Source: Deltaproteobacteria bacterium | GTDB lineage: Bacteria; Myxococcota_C; UBA6777 | Length of the DNA: 64,000 nucleotides | Direction of reading: 5' to 3' | Assembly (NCBI GenBank): GCA_006226375.1 | Contig: SBHC01000010.1 | Coordinates: forward strand, 548,492 to 612,491 | Part shown: positions 8,338-17,562 of the stretch, in pieces | How positions within the stretch are numbered: the first letter of the stretch is position 1 | Layout: each line of letters begins with the position of its first letter | The notes under the pieces: model-generated | Database searches by the model: none | Seen by the model: only the letters and a program-made list of their open reading frames with translations | What the model was told of the DNA's origin: nothing | Position numbers and translations under genes: made by a program

Positions 8338-11253
8338 TTACTTTTTGTCGTAACCAGGATCGTCAGACCCTGCTCCAGGACGCTGACTCTTTTTGCTGGT
8401 CAACACAATCAAGGGGTCGTCTTCCTCCACAGGAGGCGACGGCAAAGGACCCAACGACGACACATCAGGAAACTCTTCCGCCACGGAGTTCATCGTCTGT
8501 GAAGGTGAAGTAGGCTGGGTTGGGTGCGTCGAAGGCGTCATCCCTAACGTTGAGGGAGCCTCTTTTCTTCCCGCAAACGGAGGAAGTTCAGGATCCGTCT
8601 TGTCCGGCATACCCTGCCCCGCTGACGGGATGGCGCTCATTGAGGGAACCGACGGCGAGGAGCCCCTTCCCTGTGCAGGAAGACTGGGCTGCGAAGGCTT
8701 CGCCCACGAAGGAAGTTCCTGTGACGATGACGTACGCCGGGGTGGAGCCGGTTGGGGCGGCGACGACTTCAAGGATGTCCGTGGCAACACAATGGGCTCG
8801 GCCGGTTCGTTGGGCTCCGGCGTGGTTGGAATGTCATCGGAAGACTTCAACGTCACATCAGGTCGAGTCGCCCGGGGCGGCGTCGTTTGCATCCCCAACG
8901 GCTTGGTCTCCACAGTAGACTTCATGGAAGACGCGGGCTCCAACGCGACAGGCTTGGCAGCAACCGGTTGCGTGGGCTGAGGCTTCTTTGGAGTCGGCTG
9001 CTGCGCTTGAGACTGGAGCAGCGGCTTTCGCTCTGGCTTCTGGGGTGGAGCCTGCTCAGGCTTTGTCGCCACAGGCCCTTGCGTCTTCGGCTGGGTCGGC
9101 TCAGCAGAGACAGACCTGGAGAAAACAGGCTTGGCTGCCTCGGGCTTGGTAGCTGCAGGTGCAACCGGTTTCGCAGGCGCTGGCTGTGGTTTGGCTGCGA
9201 CAGGTGCTGCCGGCTTGGCTGGTGTCGGTGCAGGAGCAGCCGGTTTCGCAGGAGTTGGTTCCACCGCCGCTTTCAACACAGGGCGTTTGGGTTGCGCCGC
9301 TTCAGACTTCTTGTCTTCCGCTGGCTCTGCAGGACTCGCAGGCAACGACGGCTGCGACTTGACGTACACCACAGAGGAGCGTTTCGCTGTCTTCGGCGCA
9401 GGCTTAACACGCACCGAAGAAGGTGACGTCAGCCCTCCGGAAGAAGGCGTTGTAGCACCGGAAGGCTTCTCCTGGTTGCTCGGTACGACCTTGGATGCAG
9501 GCTTCGTTTCAGGCGCATCGCTGGGTGAAGAAGAGTCGTCAGCAAACATGTCTTCTTGGAAGGCTGCGTCCAACAAGGAGTCCAACTCATCCGACGACGA
9601 CATCGGCTCAACCGTTTCGGCAGAAACCTTGGGAGGCTCGGCCTTCTTCGGCTCGGCCTTCTTGGGTTCGACTTTGGGCGTAACCTTGGGTGCCACCTTT
9701 GGCTCAGGCTTCGCTGGCGCGACAACCGGAGGAACAACAGCTTTGGCTTCTTCCTTAGCCTCAACAGGTGCTTTGGTTAGCGGCTCAGCCTTGGCTGGCT
9801 CCGTCTTGGTTGGTTCAATTTTGGCAGGCTCTGGTTTGGTTGGCTCCACCGCTGCTGCTTTTGGCCGTTGTGACTCGGAGGCTTTGGATTCCATTCTGGG
9901 CAACGTTGACGCTTTGGGCTCGTCCTTCACAGGCACAGATGGAGCGGTTTGAACAGCAACAACCTCCTGCTTTGACGGGATGACCTTCGGCTCTGCCTTG
10001 GCATCATCCTGCTTTGCCGAAACGACCTTCGACTCTGCCTTGATGTCTTCCTGCTTTGCCGGAATGGCTTCCTGCGTTGTTGGATCGTCGTTCTGCTTTG
10101 CCTTGACGCTCTCCTCCCTTGCAGGGACGTCCTCCGACTTTGCCGGGATGACCTTCGGCTCTGCCTTAACGTCCTCCAGCCTTGCTGGAGCGGCCTTCAA
10201 CTCTGCCTTGACATCATCCTGCTTTGCCTTGGCGTCCTTCGGCTCTGCCTTGACGTCATCCTGCTTTGCCTTGATGTCTTCCTGCTTTGCCTTGATGTCT
10301 TCCTGCTTTGCCTTGGCGTCATCCTGCTTTGCCTTGGCATCGTTGGTGACGGGCTCTTGCGTTTGAGACGGGGTCTCTTTTGCAGACTCTTCGTTGCCAG
10401 TTCCTCCACCAGAAGAAGGCGTGGGAGGTACGGAACCTGAAGGCTCACTTGCGTCTTCGTTGTCCTCTTCGTCTTCATCGGTGAGGGGTGGTGCAAAGAA
10501 GAACAGCTCGATAGCAATCAAGCCGACCCCAACCGAGATGGCAACGTCAGCAACATTGAAGGTAGGAAATGTGGGTCGTCGGGTGATGCTGGTGGCGCCT
10601 ACCTTTTCGATGTACTCCCAAAAGAATTCGATGAAGTCGACGACATAATCAAGCCTCACCCGATCAATGAAGTTGCCCAGCGCGCCTCCCAAGATGAGCG
10701 AGAGAGCAATCACCATCAACAGATGTTCATGCTCCAGCCGAAAGGCGAACAAGAACATGATGAAGAGAATCGCGATGGAGGTAATCACCATAAAGAAAGG
10801 ACGTCGAAACTCTTTGGGCAAATCGCTGAGAATGCCCCAGGCTGCTCCAGGGTTTTCCCTGTAGGTGAAGTGAAATCGTTTGGGAACCACAACACACTCG
10901 GGCCTGGTCCCCATCGGGTACTTCACGCCGCGGCAAAGGAACGAGCGCTCCATCTCTGTTTGACGGTACTTCCAACGCGCCATATCGGCTTTGTAGCTGG
11001 GTTCACGCTGGCTGCGACAGAGTTGGTTCTGCACGCTACAGTGACGCTGGCATGAGATGAGGGAGAGATTGCCTCGTTGCTTTACCTTGGCCAAGCAGCG
11101 GCGCTCACAGCTCTTCTTCTCTTGGGTACATGATGCAATGTGATCCGACTGACGAGGTCGCAGAAGATAATCCACCGCCACAGACTTGGTCCACTGATCG
11201 ACCAGAATCACGGTGAAAACGATAGCAAAAAGGATGGTGTATTTGTTTTTCAT
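8338..11253 (-). CDS. lspA: Lipoprotein signal peptidase II with Cys-rich loop and ~700-residue low-complexity tail
   Basis: 971 residues; ordinary LspA is about 165. The enzyme part is complete in residues 1-255: four membrane helices, YRENPGAAWGI near 131, the catalytic aspartates in GNFIDR (Asp198) and FNVAD (Asp236). The first external loop is enlarged by about 90 residues and holds eight or nine cysteines (residues ~42-120). From about residue 257 a hydrophilic tail rich in K, E, A, P, Q and S runs to the end, including an 18-fold heptad array and PAKPAAP-type repeats. LspA C-termini are cytoplasmic in known members, so the tail should be cytoplasmic. The gene lies downstream of an ileS homologue, the classical ileS-lspA order. 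Confidence 0.88.
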   Translation of the reverse strand: MKNKYTILFAIVFTVILVDQWTKSVAVDYLLRPRQSDHIASCTQEKKSCERRCLAKVKQRGNLSLISCQRHCSVQNQLCRSQREPSYKADMARWKYRQTEMERSFLCRGVKYPMGTRPECVVVPKRFHFTYRENPGAAWGILSDLPKEFRRPFFMVITSIAILFIMFLFAFRLEHEHLLMVIALSLILGGALGNFIDRVRLDYVVDFIEFFWEYIEKVGATSITRRPTFPTFNVADVAISVGVGLIAIELFFFAPPLTDEDEEDNEDASEPSGSVPPTPSSGGGTGNEESAKETPSQTQEPVTNDAKAKQDDAKAKQEDIKAKQEDIKAKQDDVKAEPKDAKAKQDDVKAELKAAPARLEDVKAEPKVIPAKSEDVPAREESVKAKQNDDPTTQEAIPAKQEDIKAESKVVSAKQDDAKAEPKVIPSKQEVVAVQTAPSVPVKDEPKASTLPRMESKASESQRPKAAAVEPTKPEPAKIEPTKTEPAKAEPLTKAPVEAKEEAKAVVPPVVAPAKPEPKVAPKVTPKVEPKKAEPKKAEPPKVSAETVEPMSSSDELDSLLDAAFQEDMFADDSSSPSDAPETKPASKVVPSNQEKPSGATTPSSGGLTSPSSVRVKPAPKTAKRSSVVYVKSQPSLPASPAEPAEDKKSEAAQPKRPVLKAAVEPTPAKPAAPAPTPAKPAAPVAAKPQPAPAKPVAPAATKPEAAKPVFSRSVSAEPTQPKTQGPVATKPEQAPPQKPERKPLLQSQAQQPTPKKPQPTQPVAAKPVALEPASSMKSTVETKPLGMQTTPPRATRPDVTLKSSDDIPTTPEPNEPAEPIVLPRTSLKSSPPQPAPPRRTSSSQELPSWAKPSQPSLPAQGRGSSPSVPSMSAIPSAGQGMPDKTDPELPPFAGRKEAPSTLGMTPSTHPTQPTSPSQTMNSVAEEFPDVSSLGPLPSPPVEEDDPLIVLTSKKSQRPGAGSDDPGYDKK
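9964..10341 (-). repeat. Tandem 21-bp repeat array encoding 18 heptads in the LspA tail
   Basis: The minus-strand reading frame here encodes 18 consecutive seven-residue units with consensus D-[VAI]-K-A-K-Q-[DE] (variants DVKAEPK and VIPAKQE), giving an exact 21-base period without indels. The first units (DAKAKQD, DAKAKQE, DIKAKQE) are nearly identical in DNA, while distal ones have drifted, suggesting recent slippage at one end. The small hydrophobics are spaced two and five apart, which is not a classical a/d coiled-coil pattern. Confidence 0.85.
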
Positions 11254-11363
11254 TCCGAATACGCAACGCTTCGAAGCAACGTTTGTTGGTTGTCCATAGA
11301 ACGATAGACTTGTGGCACAAGACTACGGGAAAGTTTGAGACTTTACAGAAATTTGGGAAACAA

Positions 11364-14354
11364 TCAACTGCTGGGGGTGGAAGGTTCAGAGGAAGTGGCA
11401 GACTCTCCCGCGTTTTCGTGATGTTCCATGGCGCGCTGACAGCGGGAGCAGGTGGGATGCGAGCCAGCGTCTTGCAACTCGGCGTACATGTAACGACATC
11501 GGCGACACCGTCGACCGTCTGCCCTCTTCACTTCAACCGCCAGGCTGCCCAAAGACGAACGCCAGGCTTCTCGCGGTGTGGGCTCATCCGAGGGTGCGAC
11601 CTCAGCTTGTGAAACGCCAAGGATGAAAGGAAGCGTCTCTTCGTCACACAGTTCCAGCGCTTCCCGCAGCAGGGTTGTGTTGGGATACAAGCGGACAGCC
11701 GCTTCCCAAGGTCGCTTAAGACGTAACGAGTCGGACGTGTTGGCGAACGCTCGCAGCACTTTCTTTCGGCTGACCCGCAGACCATCCCAGATGGCAGCTT
11801 GATCGTCTGCCATAACAGGAAGCTCACTGGGCTCGGGGAGCAACGACCAGTGAACGCTGTCGGCTTCCTCCGAGGCGTGCAAATGTTGCCAGACATCTTC
11901 GGATGTAAAGCTCAACAACGGAGCCGCAACACGACACAGCACGTCGGCGATTCGAAACAGCGCGGATTGGGCGCTGCGCCGCACGTACCAATCGGGAGCC
12001 GAGTTGTACAGGCGGTCCTTGATCACTTCAAAATAGAAGGAGCTAAGGTCACGAATGCAACAATCCACCAGTTGACGCCAAGCCAAGTGGAACTCGTAGG
12101 CTTTGTAGTGCTGTCGAATCGCCTTCACGCGATGATGAACCAAGTGGATGGCGTAGCGATCGACCTCGTCCATCAACTCAACATCTACAGGTTCAGAGGG
12201 AGAGAAGTCGTACAGGTTGCCCAGCAGGAAGCGGAAACAGTTGCGAACCTTGCGGTACGTACGAGTCAACCGTTGACAGGCTTTGGCCTCAAACACTCGG
12301 TGGACGTGGAAGTCATCGGCCACAACCCATAGGCGGAGAATCTCAGCGCCCCATCGCTCCATGGCCTGTTGCGGGGTTAGCGTCTGGGCCTTCTCTTCCG
12401 ATGATGCGTTCCGCTGCCGAAGGGAAATGAGGGCCTGGTGCTGCTCTCGCGCCGTGGTCATCGCAGACGACTCACCGCCCACGCGGCCATGAGCCACAAT
12501 CGCCTGGAAGGGAAGCTTCTCAGAGAGCTGCAAGGTCGTGAGCAAAGCCCCTTGGAACCAGCCCCGAAACTGATCAACGCCTTCCACAGCCATTGTGGAG
12601 AGCGGCTTGTCTTCCTGGTGGTGAGGCAACACAGCCCACGCCGACACACCAGAGTCAAACCAAACATCCACAATGTCTTCTTCCTGGCGGAACTGGTGGT
12701 TCCCGCAACGCTCGCAGCGCAAGCCGCCCTCTTCGTAAGGAAGCAGCTCCTCTACAGGTGCGTCAAACCAGAGATCCGCGCCGAACTCGTTTTGCTCGTA
12801 ACGTTCGGCCAGGATGTCCACATGGTCTGGATCCAACAGCGGTGTTTTGCACCGCGTGCAATAGAAGATGGGGAGAGGCACTCCCCACACGCGCTGTCGG
12901 CTCATGCACCAATCGGAGCGTCGCTGCAGCAGGGAGTTCATTCGCTTGTAGCCCCAGTCGGGTTGCCACTCCATCTGCTCCAATGAACTCTGCGCACGTT
13001 GCCGCAGTTCTTTGACGTTCATAGGCACAAACCACTGCGTGGTCGCACGGAAGATGATGGGCTCTCCAGAGCGCAAGCTGTATGGGTACTTCAGGACCAC
13101 AGTGGCTTCGGGCGAGCTGAGCAAGGAATCAACGGCTTCCAAGTCCCGAAGGATCCGGGGTTCCGATTCCCACACAGACTTCCCTGCCCAAGGCCCCGCC
13201 TGATGGGTAAAGCGACCCTTTTCGTCCACAGGCGACAACAGTTCTAGGTCGTGCTGCTGGGCTGCTTCGTAGTTGAGAGGGTCATGACCAGGGCTAAGCT
13301 GCAACACGCCGGTCCCAGGTGCTAGCCGCAGTGACGGAATCAGGCAGAACGGAAGTTTCCGGTGAATCAGCGGGTGACGACAGCTTAGCGACGCAAACTG
13401 CCTACCCTGGAACGAGACCAGAACCTCAGGAACGTGTTCCCATCCACAGGCTTGCGCCACATCTTCCAGACGTTCTTTGGCCAACACGTACACTTTGCGC
13501 TGGCTACGAACGGCAACGTATTCGGCGTCGGGTTCGACCGCCATCGCCATGACACCGGGCAAGGTCCACACATCGGAGGTCCAGGCCAGGAATTCAACGT
13601 CGCGCCCACGCAACTGCCGGTCGAGATGCATCGGGTCACTGATCAAAGGATAAGTCAGGTAGGCTTCCAACATCTCGCGAGGCTGAAAGAAAACCTCGAA
13701 CTCAGCCAGCGCGGTTTCACACTCGGTGCACCAAAACACAGGCCTTGTTCGTTGGACGAGGCTCTCCGAACGCATCAAGTTGGCGAGGGCTCGGGTGATG
13801 GCGGCCTGGTACGAGGGCGACATCGTGGAGTACGCATGGTCCCAATCACCAAGAATCCCCAAGCGCTGGAATTGCTCTCGCTGTGTCGTCAGGTAATGAT
13901 GGGCCAGTTCACGACACTCCCGACGAAGCGCCCCTTTTTCAATGGGGGTATCATCTTCATTGTGTCGTTGCTCCACTTCCTGCTCAACGGTCAGGCTGTG
14001 ACAGTCCCAACCAGGAACAAACTCACAGCGTTGCCCCAGCATGCTGCGGTAGCGGAGGATGATGTCCTTGAGTATCTTATTGAGAATATGGCTCCACTGT
14101 AGCTCACCGCTCGCGTAGGGAGGTCCGTCGTGGAGAACAAAGGATTTGCCGTCAACGCGTTTGTCGAGGAGCGTGGTGTACAAATCGATGGATTGCCAGT
14201 GCGCAAGGAGTCGTTGCTCCAGGGCAGACAAGTTGGCCCGCATAGGAAAGGGCGTGTGCGGCAAGCACAAGGTTGCCTTGATATCGGCCACACGCTTTGT
14301 TGTCATTGCCCGTTTCTTACTCCCCGCATCATGACTGATGCCATTTGGTTGCAT
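11364..14354 (-). CDS. Isoleucyl-tRNA synthetase homologue with degenerate catalytic and editing motifs (probable pseudoenzyme)
   Basis: 996 residues, full IleRS length and domain order: Rossmann fold, CP1 editing insert, anticodon-binding helical domain, C-terminal zinc ribbon (CRRC...CSRC). Familiar anchors are present (HDGPPY, GWDCHSL, WCMSRQRVWG, VDVWFDSG, DQFRGWF). The catalytic motifs are not: HIGH reads QWSH (86-89), KMSKS reads AMTTA (631-635) and is followed by about 20 extra residues, and the editing His and Asp of CP1 are Gln352 and Asn361, with the Thr-rich WTTTPWTLP changed to WTSDVWTLP. Isoleucine activation is therefore unlikely. A second start at Met17 (14306) is possible; neither has a good ribosome site. 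lspA follows 110 bases downstream. Confidence 0.85.
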   Translation of the reverse strand: MQPNGISHDAGSKKRAMTTKRVADIKATLCLPHTPFPMRANLSALEQRLLAHWQSIDLYTTLLDKRVDGKSFVLHDGPPYASGELQWSHILNKILKDIILRYRSMLGQRCEFVPGWDCHSLTVEQEVEQRHNEDDTPIEKGALRRECRELAHHYLTTQREQFQRLGILGDWDHAYSTMSPSYQAAITRALANLMRSESLVQRTRPVFWCTECETALAEFEVFFQPREMLEAYLTYPLISDPMHLDRQLRGRDVEFLAWTSDVWTLPGVMAMAVEPDAEYVAVRSQRKVYVLAKERLEDVAQACGWEHVPEVLVSFQGRQFASLSCRHPLIHRKLPFCLIPSLRLAPGTGVLQLSPGHDPLNYEAAQQHDLELLSPVDEKGRFTHQAGPWAGKSVWESEPRILRDLEAVDSLLSSPEATVVLKYPYSLRSGEPIIFRATTQWFVPMNVKELRQRAQSSLEQMEWQPDWGYKRMNSLLQRRSDWCMSRQRVWGVPLPIFYCTRCKTPLLDPDHVDILAERYEQNEFGADLWFDAPVEELLPYEEGGLRCERCGNHQFRQEEDIVDVWFDSGVSAWAVLPHHQEDKPLSTMAVEGVDQFRGWFQGALLTTLQLSEKLPFQAIVAHGRVGGESSAMTTAREQHQALISLRQRNASSEEKAQTLTPQQAMERWGAEILRLWVVADDFHVHRVFEAKACQRLTRTYRKVRNCFRFLLGNLYDFSPSEPVDVELMDEVDRYAIHLVHHRVKAIRQHYKAYEFHLAWRQLVDCCIRDLSSFYFEVIKDRLYNSAPDWYVRRSAQSALFRIADVLCRVAAPLLSFTSEDVWQHLHASEEADSVHWSLLPEPSELPVMADDQAAIWDGLRVSRKKVLRAFANTSDSLRLKRPWEAAVRLYPNTTLLREALELCDEETLPFILGVSQAEVAPSDEPTPREAWRSSLGSLAVEVKRADGRRCRRCRYMYAELQDAGSHPTCSRCQRAMEHHENAGESATSSEPSTPSS

Positions 14355-14541
14355 GTCCCCAAAAATCGCAGCAAACCATCGTTAGGTTCGACAGAGTTTG
14401 GAAGGACTTGAGAAGGAGGAACACGCGCGGTGTCCCGTTTTCTTCCCGCACAGCCACTTGATTCCCAAGCTCCGCATTCGTAGAAGAAAAGGCAAGTTAA
14501 CCTTGAAGTCCCCTGTTTGTCAAATACAAGATGAGTCCCAA

Positions 14542-15600
14542 ATGAAACCCCATCCCCCCGTAGACAACGACCGATGCCGCCCTGGAGAGCCCGATGATTT
14601 GCTCCTGTTTCGCCACAACATGATCGCAGGTGTGCGAGACTTTTTTGTACAGCGAGGCTTCCTTGAAGTGGAGACCCCCGCGTTGATTCCCTCGGCTGAT
14701 CCGTCGCCACACCTCGATTCGTTCGTCACCCACTACCGCGACCTGGAAGGCCGGCAGCGTCCTCTGTATCTCCGAACGTCCCCAGAGTTTGCGATGAAGC
14801 GACTTGTCGCGGCCGGCTACCCCAAGCTCTTTCAAGTGTGCAAGTTCTTCCGGAACGGAGAGATCACCACAATGCACAACCCGGAGTTTACCGGTCTGGA
14901 GTGGTACCAAACCCACACTGACTACCATACATTGATGGAGCTGACAGAGGGCATGGTCCGGGCCTTGTGGCCTCACCCGACATTGACCTACCAGGGACAA
15001 ACCGTTGACATGGCCTCTCCCTGGGAACAACTCACGGTTCATGAGGCCATCGAACGCTACGCCAAGATCAAACTACCCAACGACATCCAGCGCTCGGATT
15101 TGGCAGAAGCTTGTCGCAACCTCAGCCTCAGCGCCAACCCCGACGACCAATGGGACGACTTGTTCTTTAAAATCTTCCTGACCTATGTGGAACCTCACCT
15201 CGGTCGGGAGCGTCCCCTCTTCCTCAAAGACTATCCCATTCGTATGGCCGCGCTGTCTCGCGCCAAGCCAGACAATCCTCATGTGGCGGAACGCGTTGAA
15301 CTGTATATCGCGGGCGTCGAGCTTGCGAACGGATACAGCGAATTGGTCGACTCCGACGAGCAGCGACGTCGCTGGGAAGAAGAAGTGGAGCTGCGTGAGG
15401 TTAACGAGAATCCCTTTGCGGGAGAGCTCGACGAAGGATTGCTCAACGCCCTGGCCTGGGGTATGCCTCCCACGGCTGGAATTGCTTTGGGCCTGGATCG
15501 GTTGTTTATGCTGTTCCGAGACGCATCCACGCTGCAAGAGGTCTTACCTTTTCCATTGCAGCATCCAGATCCTCGAACATTACCCATTCCAGAGGGATGA
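14542..15600 (+). CDS. epmA: Elongation factor P--(R)-beta-lysine ligase (LysRS paralogue)
   Basis: 352 residues, a free-standing class II lysyl-tRNA-synthetase-like catalytic core without an anticodon domain, close to E. coli EpmA (325 aa). Motif 1 is in FLEVETPALIP, motif 2 in FRNGEITTMHNPEFTGLEWY, motif 3 in GIALGLDRLFML, and IELANGYSEL is matched by VELANGYSEL. EpmA attaches beta-lysine to EF-P, helping ribosomes through polyproline; neither efp nor epmB is in the window. I chose the ATG at 14542 because homology begins just after it, although the frame is open from 14398. It is transcribed divergently from the IleRS-like gene, sharing the intergenic region. Confidence 0.85.
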   Translation: MKPHPPVDNDRCRPGEPDDLLLFRHNMIAGVRDFFVQRGFLEVETPALIPSADPSPHLDSFVTHYRDLEGRQRPLYLRTSPEFAMKRLVAAGYPKLFQVCKFFRNGEITTMHNPEFTGLEWYQTHTDYHTLMELTEGMVRALWPHPTLTYQGQTVDMASPWEQLTVHEAIERYAKIKLPNDIQRSDLAEACRNLSLSANPDDQWDDLFFKIFLTYVEPHLGRERPLFLKDYPIRMAALSRAKPDNPHVAERVELYIAGVELANGYSELVDSDEQRRRWEEEVELREVNENPFAGELDEGLLNALAWGMPPTAGIALGLDRLFMLFRDASTLQEVLPFPLQHPDPRTLPIPEG

Positions 15601-15710
15601 AAAATCCGAAGAATGGTGTTGTGTTTTTGTCACAATCTTGTATAGGTACTCAGCGCAAGACATGACACCCACTGAAGCAAAGTAAAGAACCCATCGCAGG
15701 GAGCGTTCGC

Positions 15711-16919
15711 ATGGCTTTTTGGAATCGAAAGAAGAAGCAGGAAGAAGAACAACAGAAAGAAGCACCATCGCGTGGCGCTCAGGCTGCCCGTCGAGGAGGC
15801 TTTCCTGCACTCCAGGGAGTCAAGCACATCATCGCCATCGCCAGCGGGAAAGGCGGCGTTGGGAAGTCCACACTGTCAGCCAACCTGGCTGTGGCGCTGC
15901 GCTTCGCTGGTGCACGAGTCGGCCTTCTCGACGCCGATATCTACGGAGCCAGCCAGCCTGGGATGTTTGGCGCGGGCGACATCCAAAACCTTCGGGTCGA
16001 AGACAACATGCTTCACCCTGTGGAAAAGCACGGCGTCCGCTTTGTCTCCATGGGCCTGTTGATGGGTGGCGACGACGGCCCCGTGGTTTGGCGTGCTCCC
16101 ATGGTCGTCAAGCTTCTTCAACAATTCTTGGGCCAGGTCGCCTGGGGAGAGCTAGACTATCTCCTGATCGACCTCCCCCCCGGAACCGGCGACATCCAGC
16201 TAACCCTCGCCCAACAAGCCTCTCTCTCAGGCGCAGTCATTGTCACCACACCGCAAAACGTAGCGGTTGGTATTGCCGCCAAAGGGATGCGAATGTTTGA
16301 AAAGGTCAACGTCCCTATCTTGGGCGTGATCGAAAACATGAGCGGCTTTACCTGCGAGAACTGTGACCATGTCACCCACATTTTCCAGCAGGGTGGCGGC
16401 AAGCAGATGGCCAAAGACAACGACATTCCCTTCTTGGGCTCCGTGCCTTTGGATACCGACATCGTAGAGAGCGGCGACTCCGGCCAACCTGTCCTGCTCG
16501 GCAGCACCGAGAGTCCAGCCGCCCAAGCGTTCCTCAACATCGCCAAGAACCTGGAAGAGTCGTTCTACGATGTCGTCAACGAAGCCAACGAAGGCCTCCC
16601 CTTGGAAGAGCAGGTCGACCCCGAAACAGGCAACGTTACGATCCAGTGGGTCGACGGCAACACAACCCACCACAGCGCGTACAACCTCCGCGTGGAGTGC
16701 CGCTGCGCGCTTTGTGTGGACGAGGACACAGGCAAACAGATCCTGGATCCGAAGCGCGTGCCCCTCGACATCCAGGTGGTGAACATGCGCCGCACAGGCC
16801 GTTACGCATACACCATTACCTTCAGCGACAACCACAGCACCGGCATTTATACGTTTGATCGTCTGCGTGACGACCTGGCCGAAGACGAAGCCGGCGACAA
16901 CGAAACCTTCAGCGTATAG
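15711..16919 (+). CDS. mrp: Mrp/ApbC-type iron-sulfur carrier ATPase fused to DUF971
   Basis: 402 residues. After a short Lys/Gln-rich leader, a Mrp/NBP35 P-loop domain carries the deviant Walker A KGGVGKS (47-53), LLDADIYG, DLPPGTGD and the GFTCENC CxxC used to bridge a 4Fe-4S cluster between subunits. The last ~110 residues, with ECRCALCVDE and a YAYTITFSDNHSTGIYTFDRL ending, match DUF971, also fused to Mrp in plant HCF101. The protein should bind and transfer Fe-S clusters in the cytosol. A GGGAG ribosome site precedes the ATG. It heads a run of five same-strand genes, with nfu 13 bases downstream. Confidence 0.9.
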   Translation: MAFWNRKKKQEEEQQKEAPSRGAQAARRGGFPALQGVKHIIAIASGKGGVGKSTLSANLAVALRFAGARVGLLDADIYGASQPGMFGAGDIQNLRVEDNMLHPVEKHGVRFVSMGLLMGGDDGPVVWRAPMVVKLLQQFLGQVAWGELDYLLIDLPPGTGDIQLTLAQQASLSGAVIVTTPQNVAVGIAAKGMRMFEKVNVPILGVIENMSGFTCENCDHVTHIFQQGGGKQMAKDNDIPFLGSVPLDTDIVESGDSGQPVLLGSTESPAAQAFLNIAKNLEESFYDVVNEANEGLPLEEQVDPETGNVTIQWVDGNTTHHSAYNLRVECRCALCVDEDTGKQILDPKRVPLDIQVVNMRRTGRYAYTITFSDNHSTGIYTFDRLRDDLAEDEAGDNETFSV

Positions 16920-16932
16920 GCAAAGGCGGATC

Positions 16933-17562
16933 ATGTCCGAATCGTTTGGCGAATCGATCACCATCCAGGGCCAGCTTATGGCCCAAAAGAATGTCTGCAA
17001 GTTCACCATCAGTCATCCGGTGTACATGCGCGGTCGTGCCTACTGCAGCTCGGCAGCCATGGCGGGAAGTTCAGCCTTGCTGCAAGCCCTTTTTGAATTG
17101 GAAGGTGTGCGGCAGGTGATGGTCACGGAGCACAGCCTCACCGTGGAGAAATTGGGCGATGAGCCCTGGCCGAAGCTTGGCAAAAAAATTGGCGCGTTGA
17201 TTCGCAGCCACGCCAAGCCAGAAGAGCCACTGATCGCCGACGATGAGGTACACCCAGCGCCCAACGTACGCGACGGAGAGATCCAGCGTCAGGTCTACGA
17301 CTTGATCAAAGCAGAGATCAATCCACAAATCGCTTCGCATGGGGGCTTCGTGGATCTCGACCGAGTCACCAACGGCGTGGTCTATCTCCGCATGGGTGGA
17401 GGCTGTCAGGGATGCAGCGCCGCCAGCTTGACCTTAAAGATGGGGATTGAGCGCACCATCTACACCAACATCCCCGAAGTCAACGACATTGTCGACGTAA
17501 CCAACCACGACGCGGGCTCCAATCCTTACTACACGTCAGGAACCGGGCACTATGGAAGCTAG
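16933..17562 (+). CDS. Nfu-type iron-sulfur cluster scaffold/carrier protein
   Basis: 209 residues. The N-terminal half resembles the Nfu N domain (FxxxxPVYMRGRAYCSS, then LFELEGVRQVMVTEHSLTV). The C-terminal half is a NifU C-terminal domain with the cluster-binding CxxC in GGGCQGCSAAS (Cys158, Cys161). Such proteins accept Fe-S clusters and deliver them to target enzymes. It follows mrp by 13 bases and overlaps the mevalonate kinase start by 11, indicating translational coupling. The frame is open upstream within mrp; the ATG at 16933 starts just before the Nfu homology and has AGGCGGA nearby. Confidence 0.88.
   Translation: MSESFGESITIQGQLMAQKNVCKFTISHPVYMRGRAYCSSAAMAGSSALLQALFELEGVRQVMVTEHSLTVEKLGDEPWPKLGKKIGALIRSHAKPEEPLIADDEVHPAPNVRDGEIQRQVYDLIKAEINPQIASHGGFVDLDRVTNGVVYLRMGGGCQGCSAASLTLKMGIERTIYTNIPEVNDIVDVTNHDAGSNPYYTSGTGHYGS

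Noticed and set aside
9131-9952. Long open frame on the plus strand inside the lspA tail region
   Set aside because: It is the antisense of the low-complexity K/A/P-rich tail. The translation is just the complementary bias (Gly, Ala, Ser) with no ribosome site.
9964-10341. CRISPR-like array
   Set aside because: The repeats are 21-base in-frame units without spacers and encode protein heptads.
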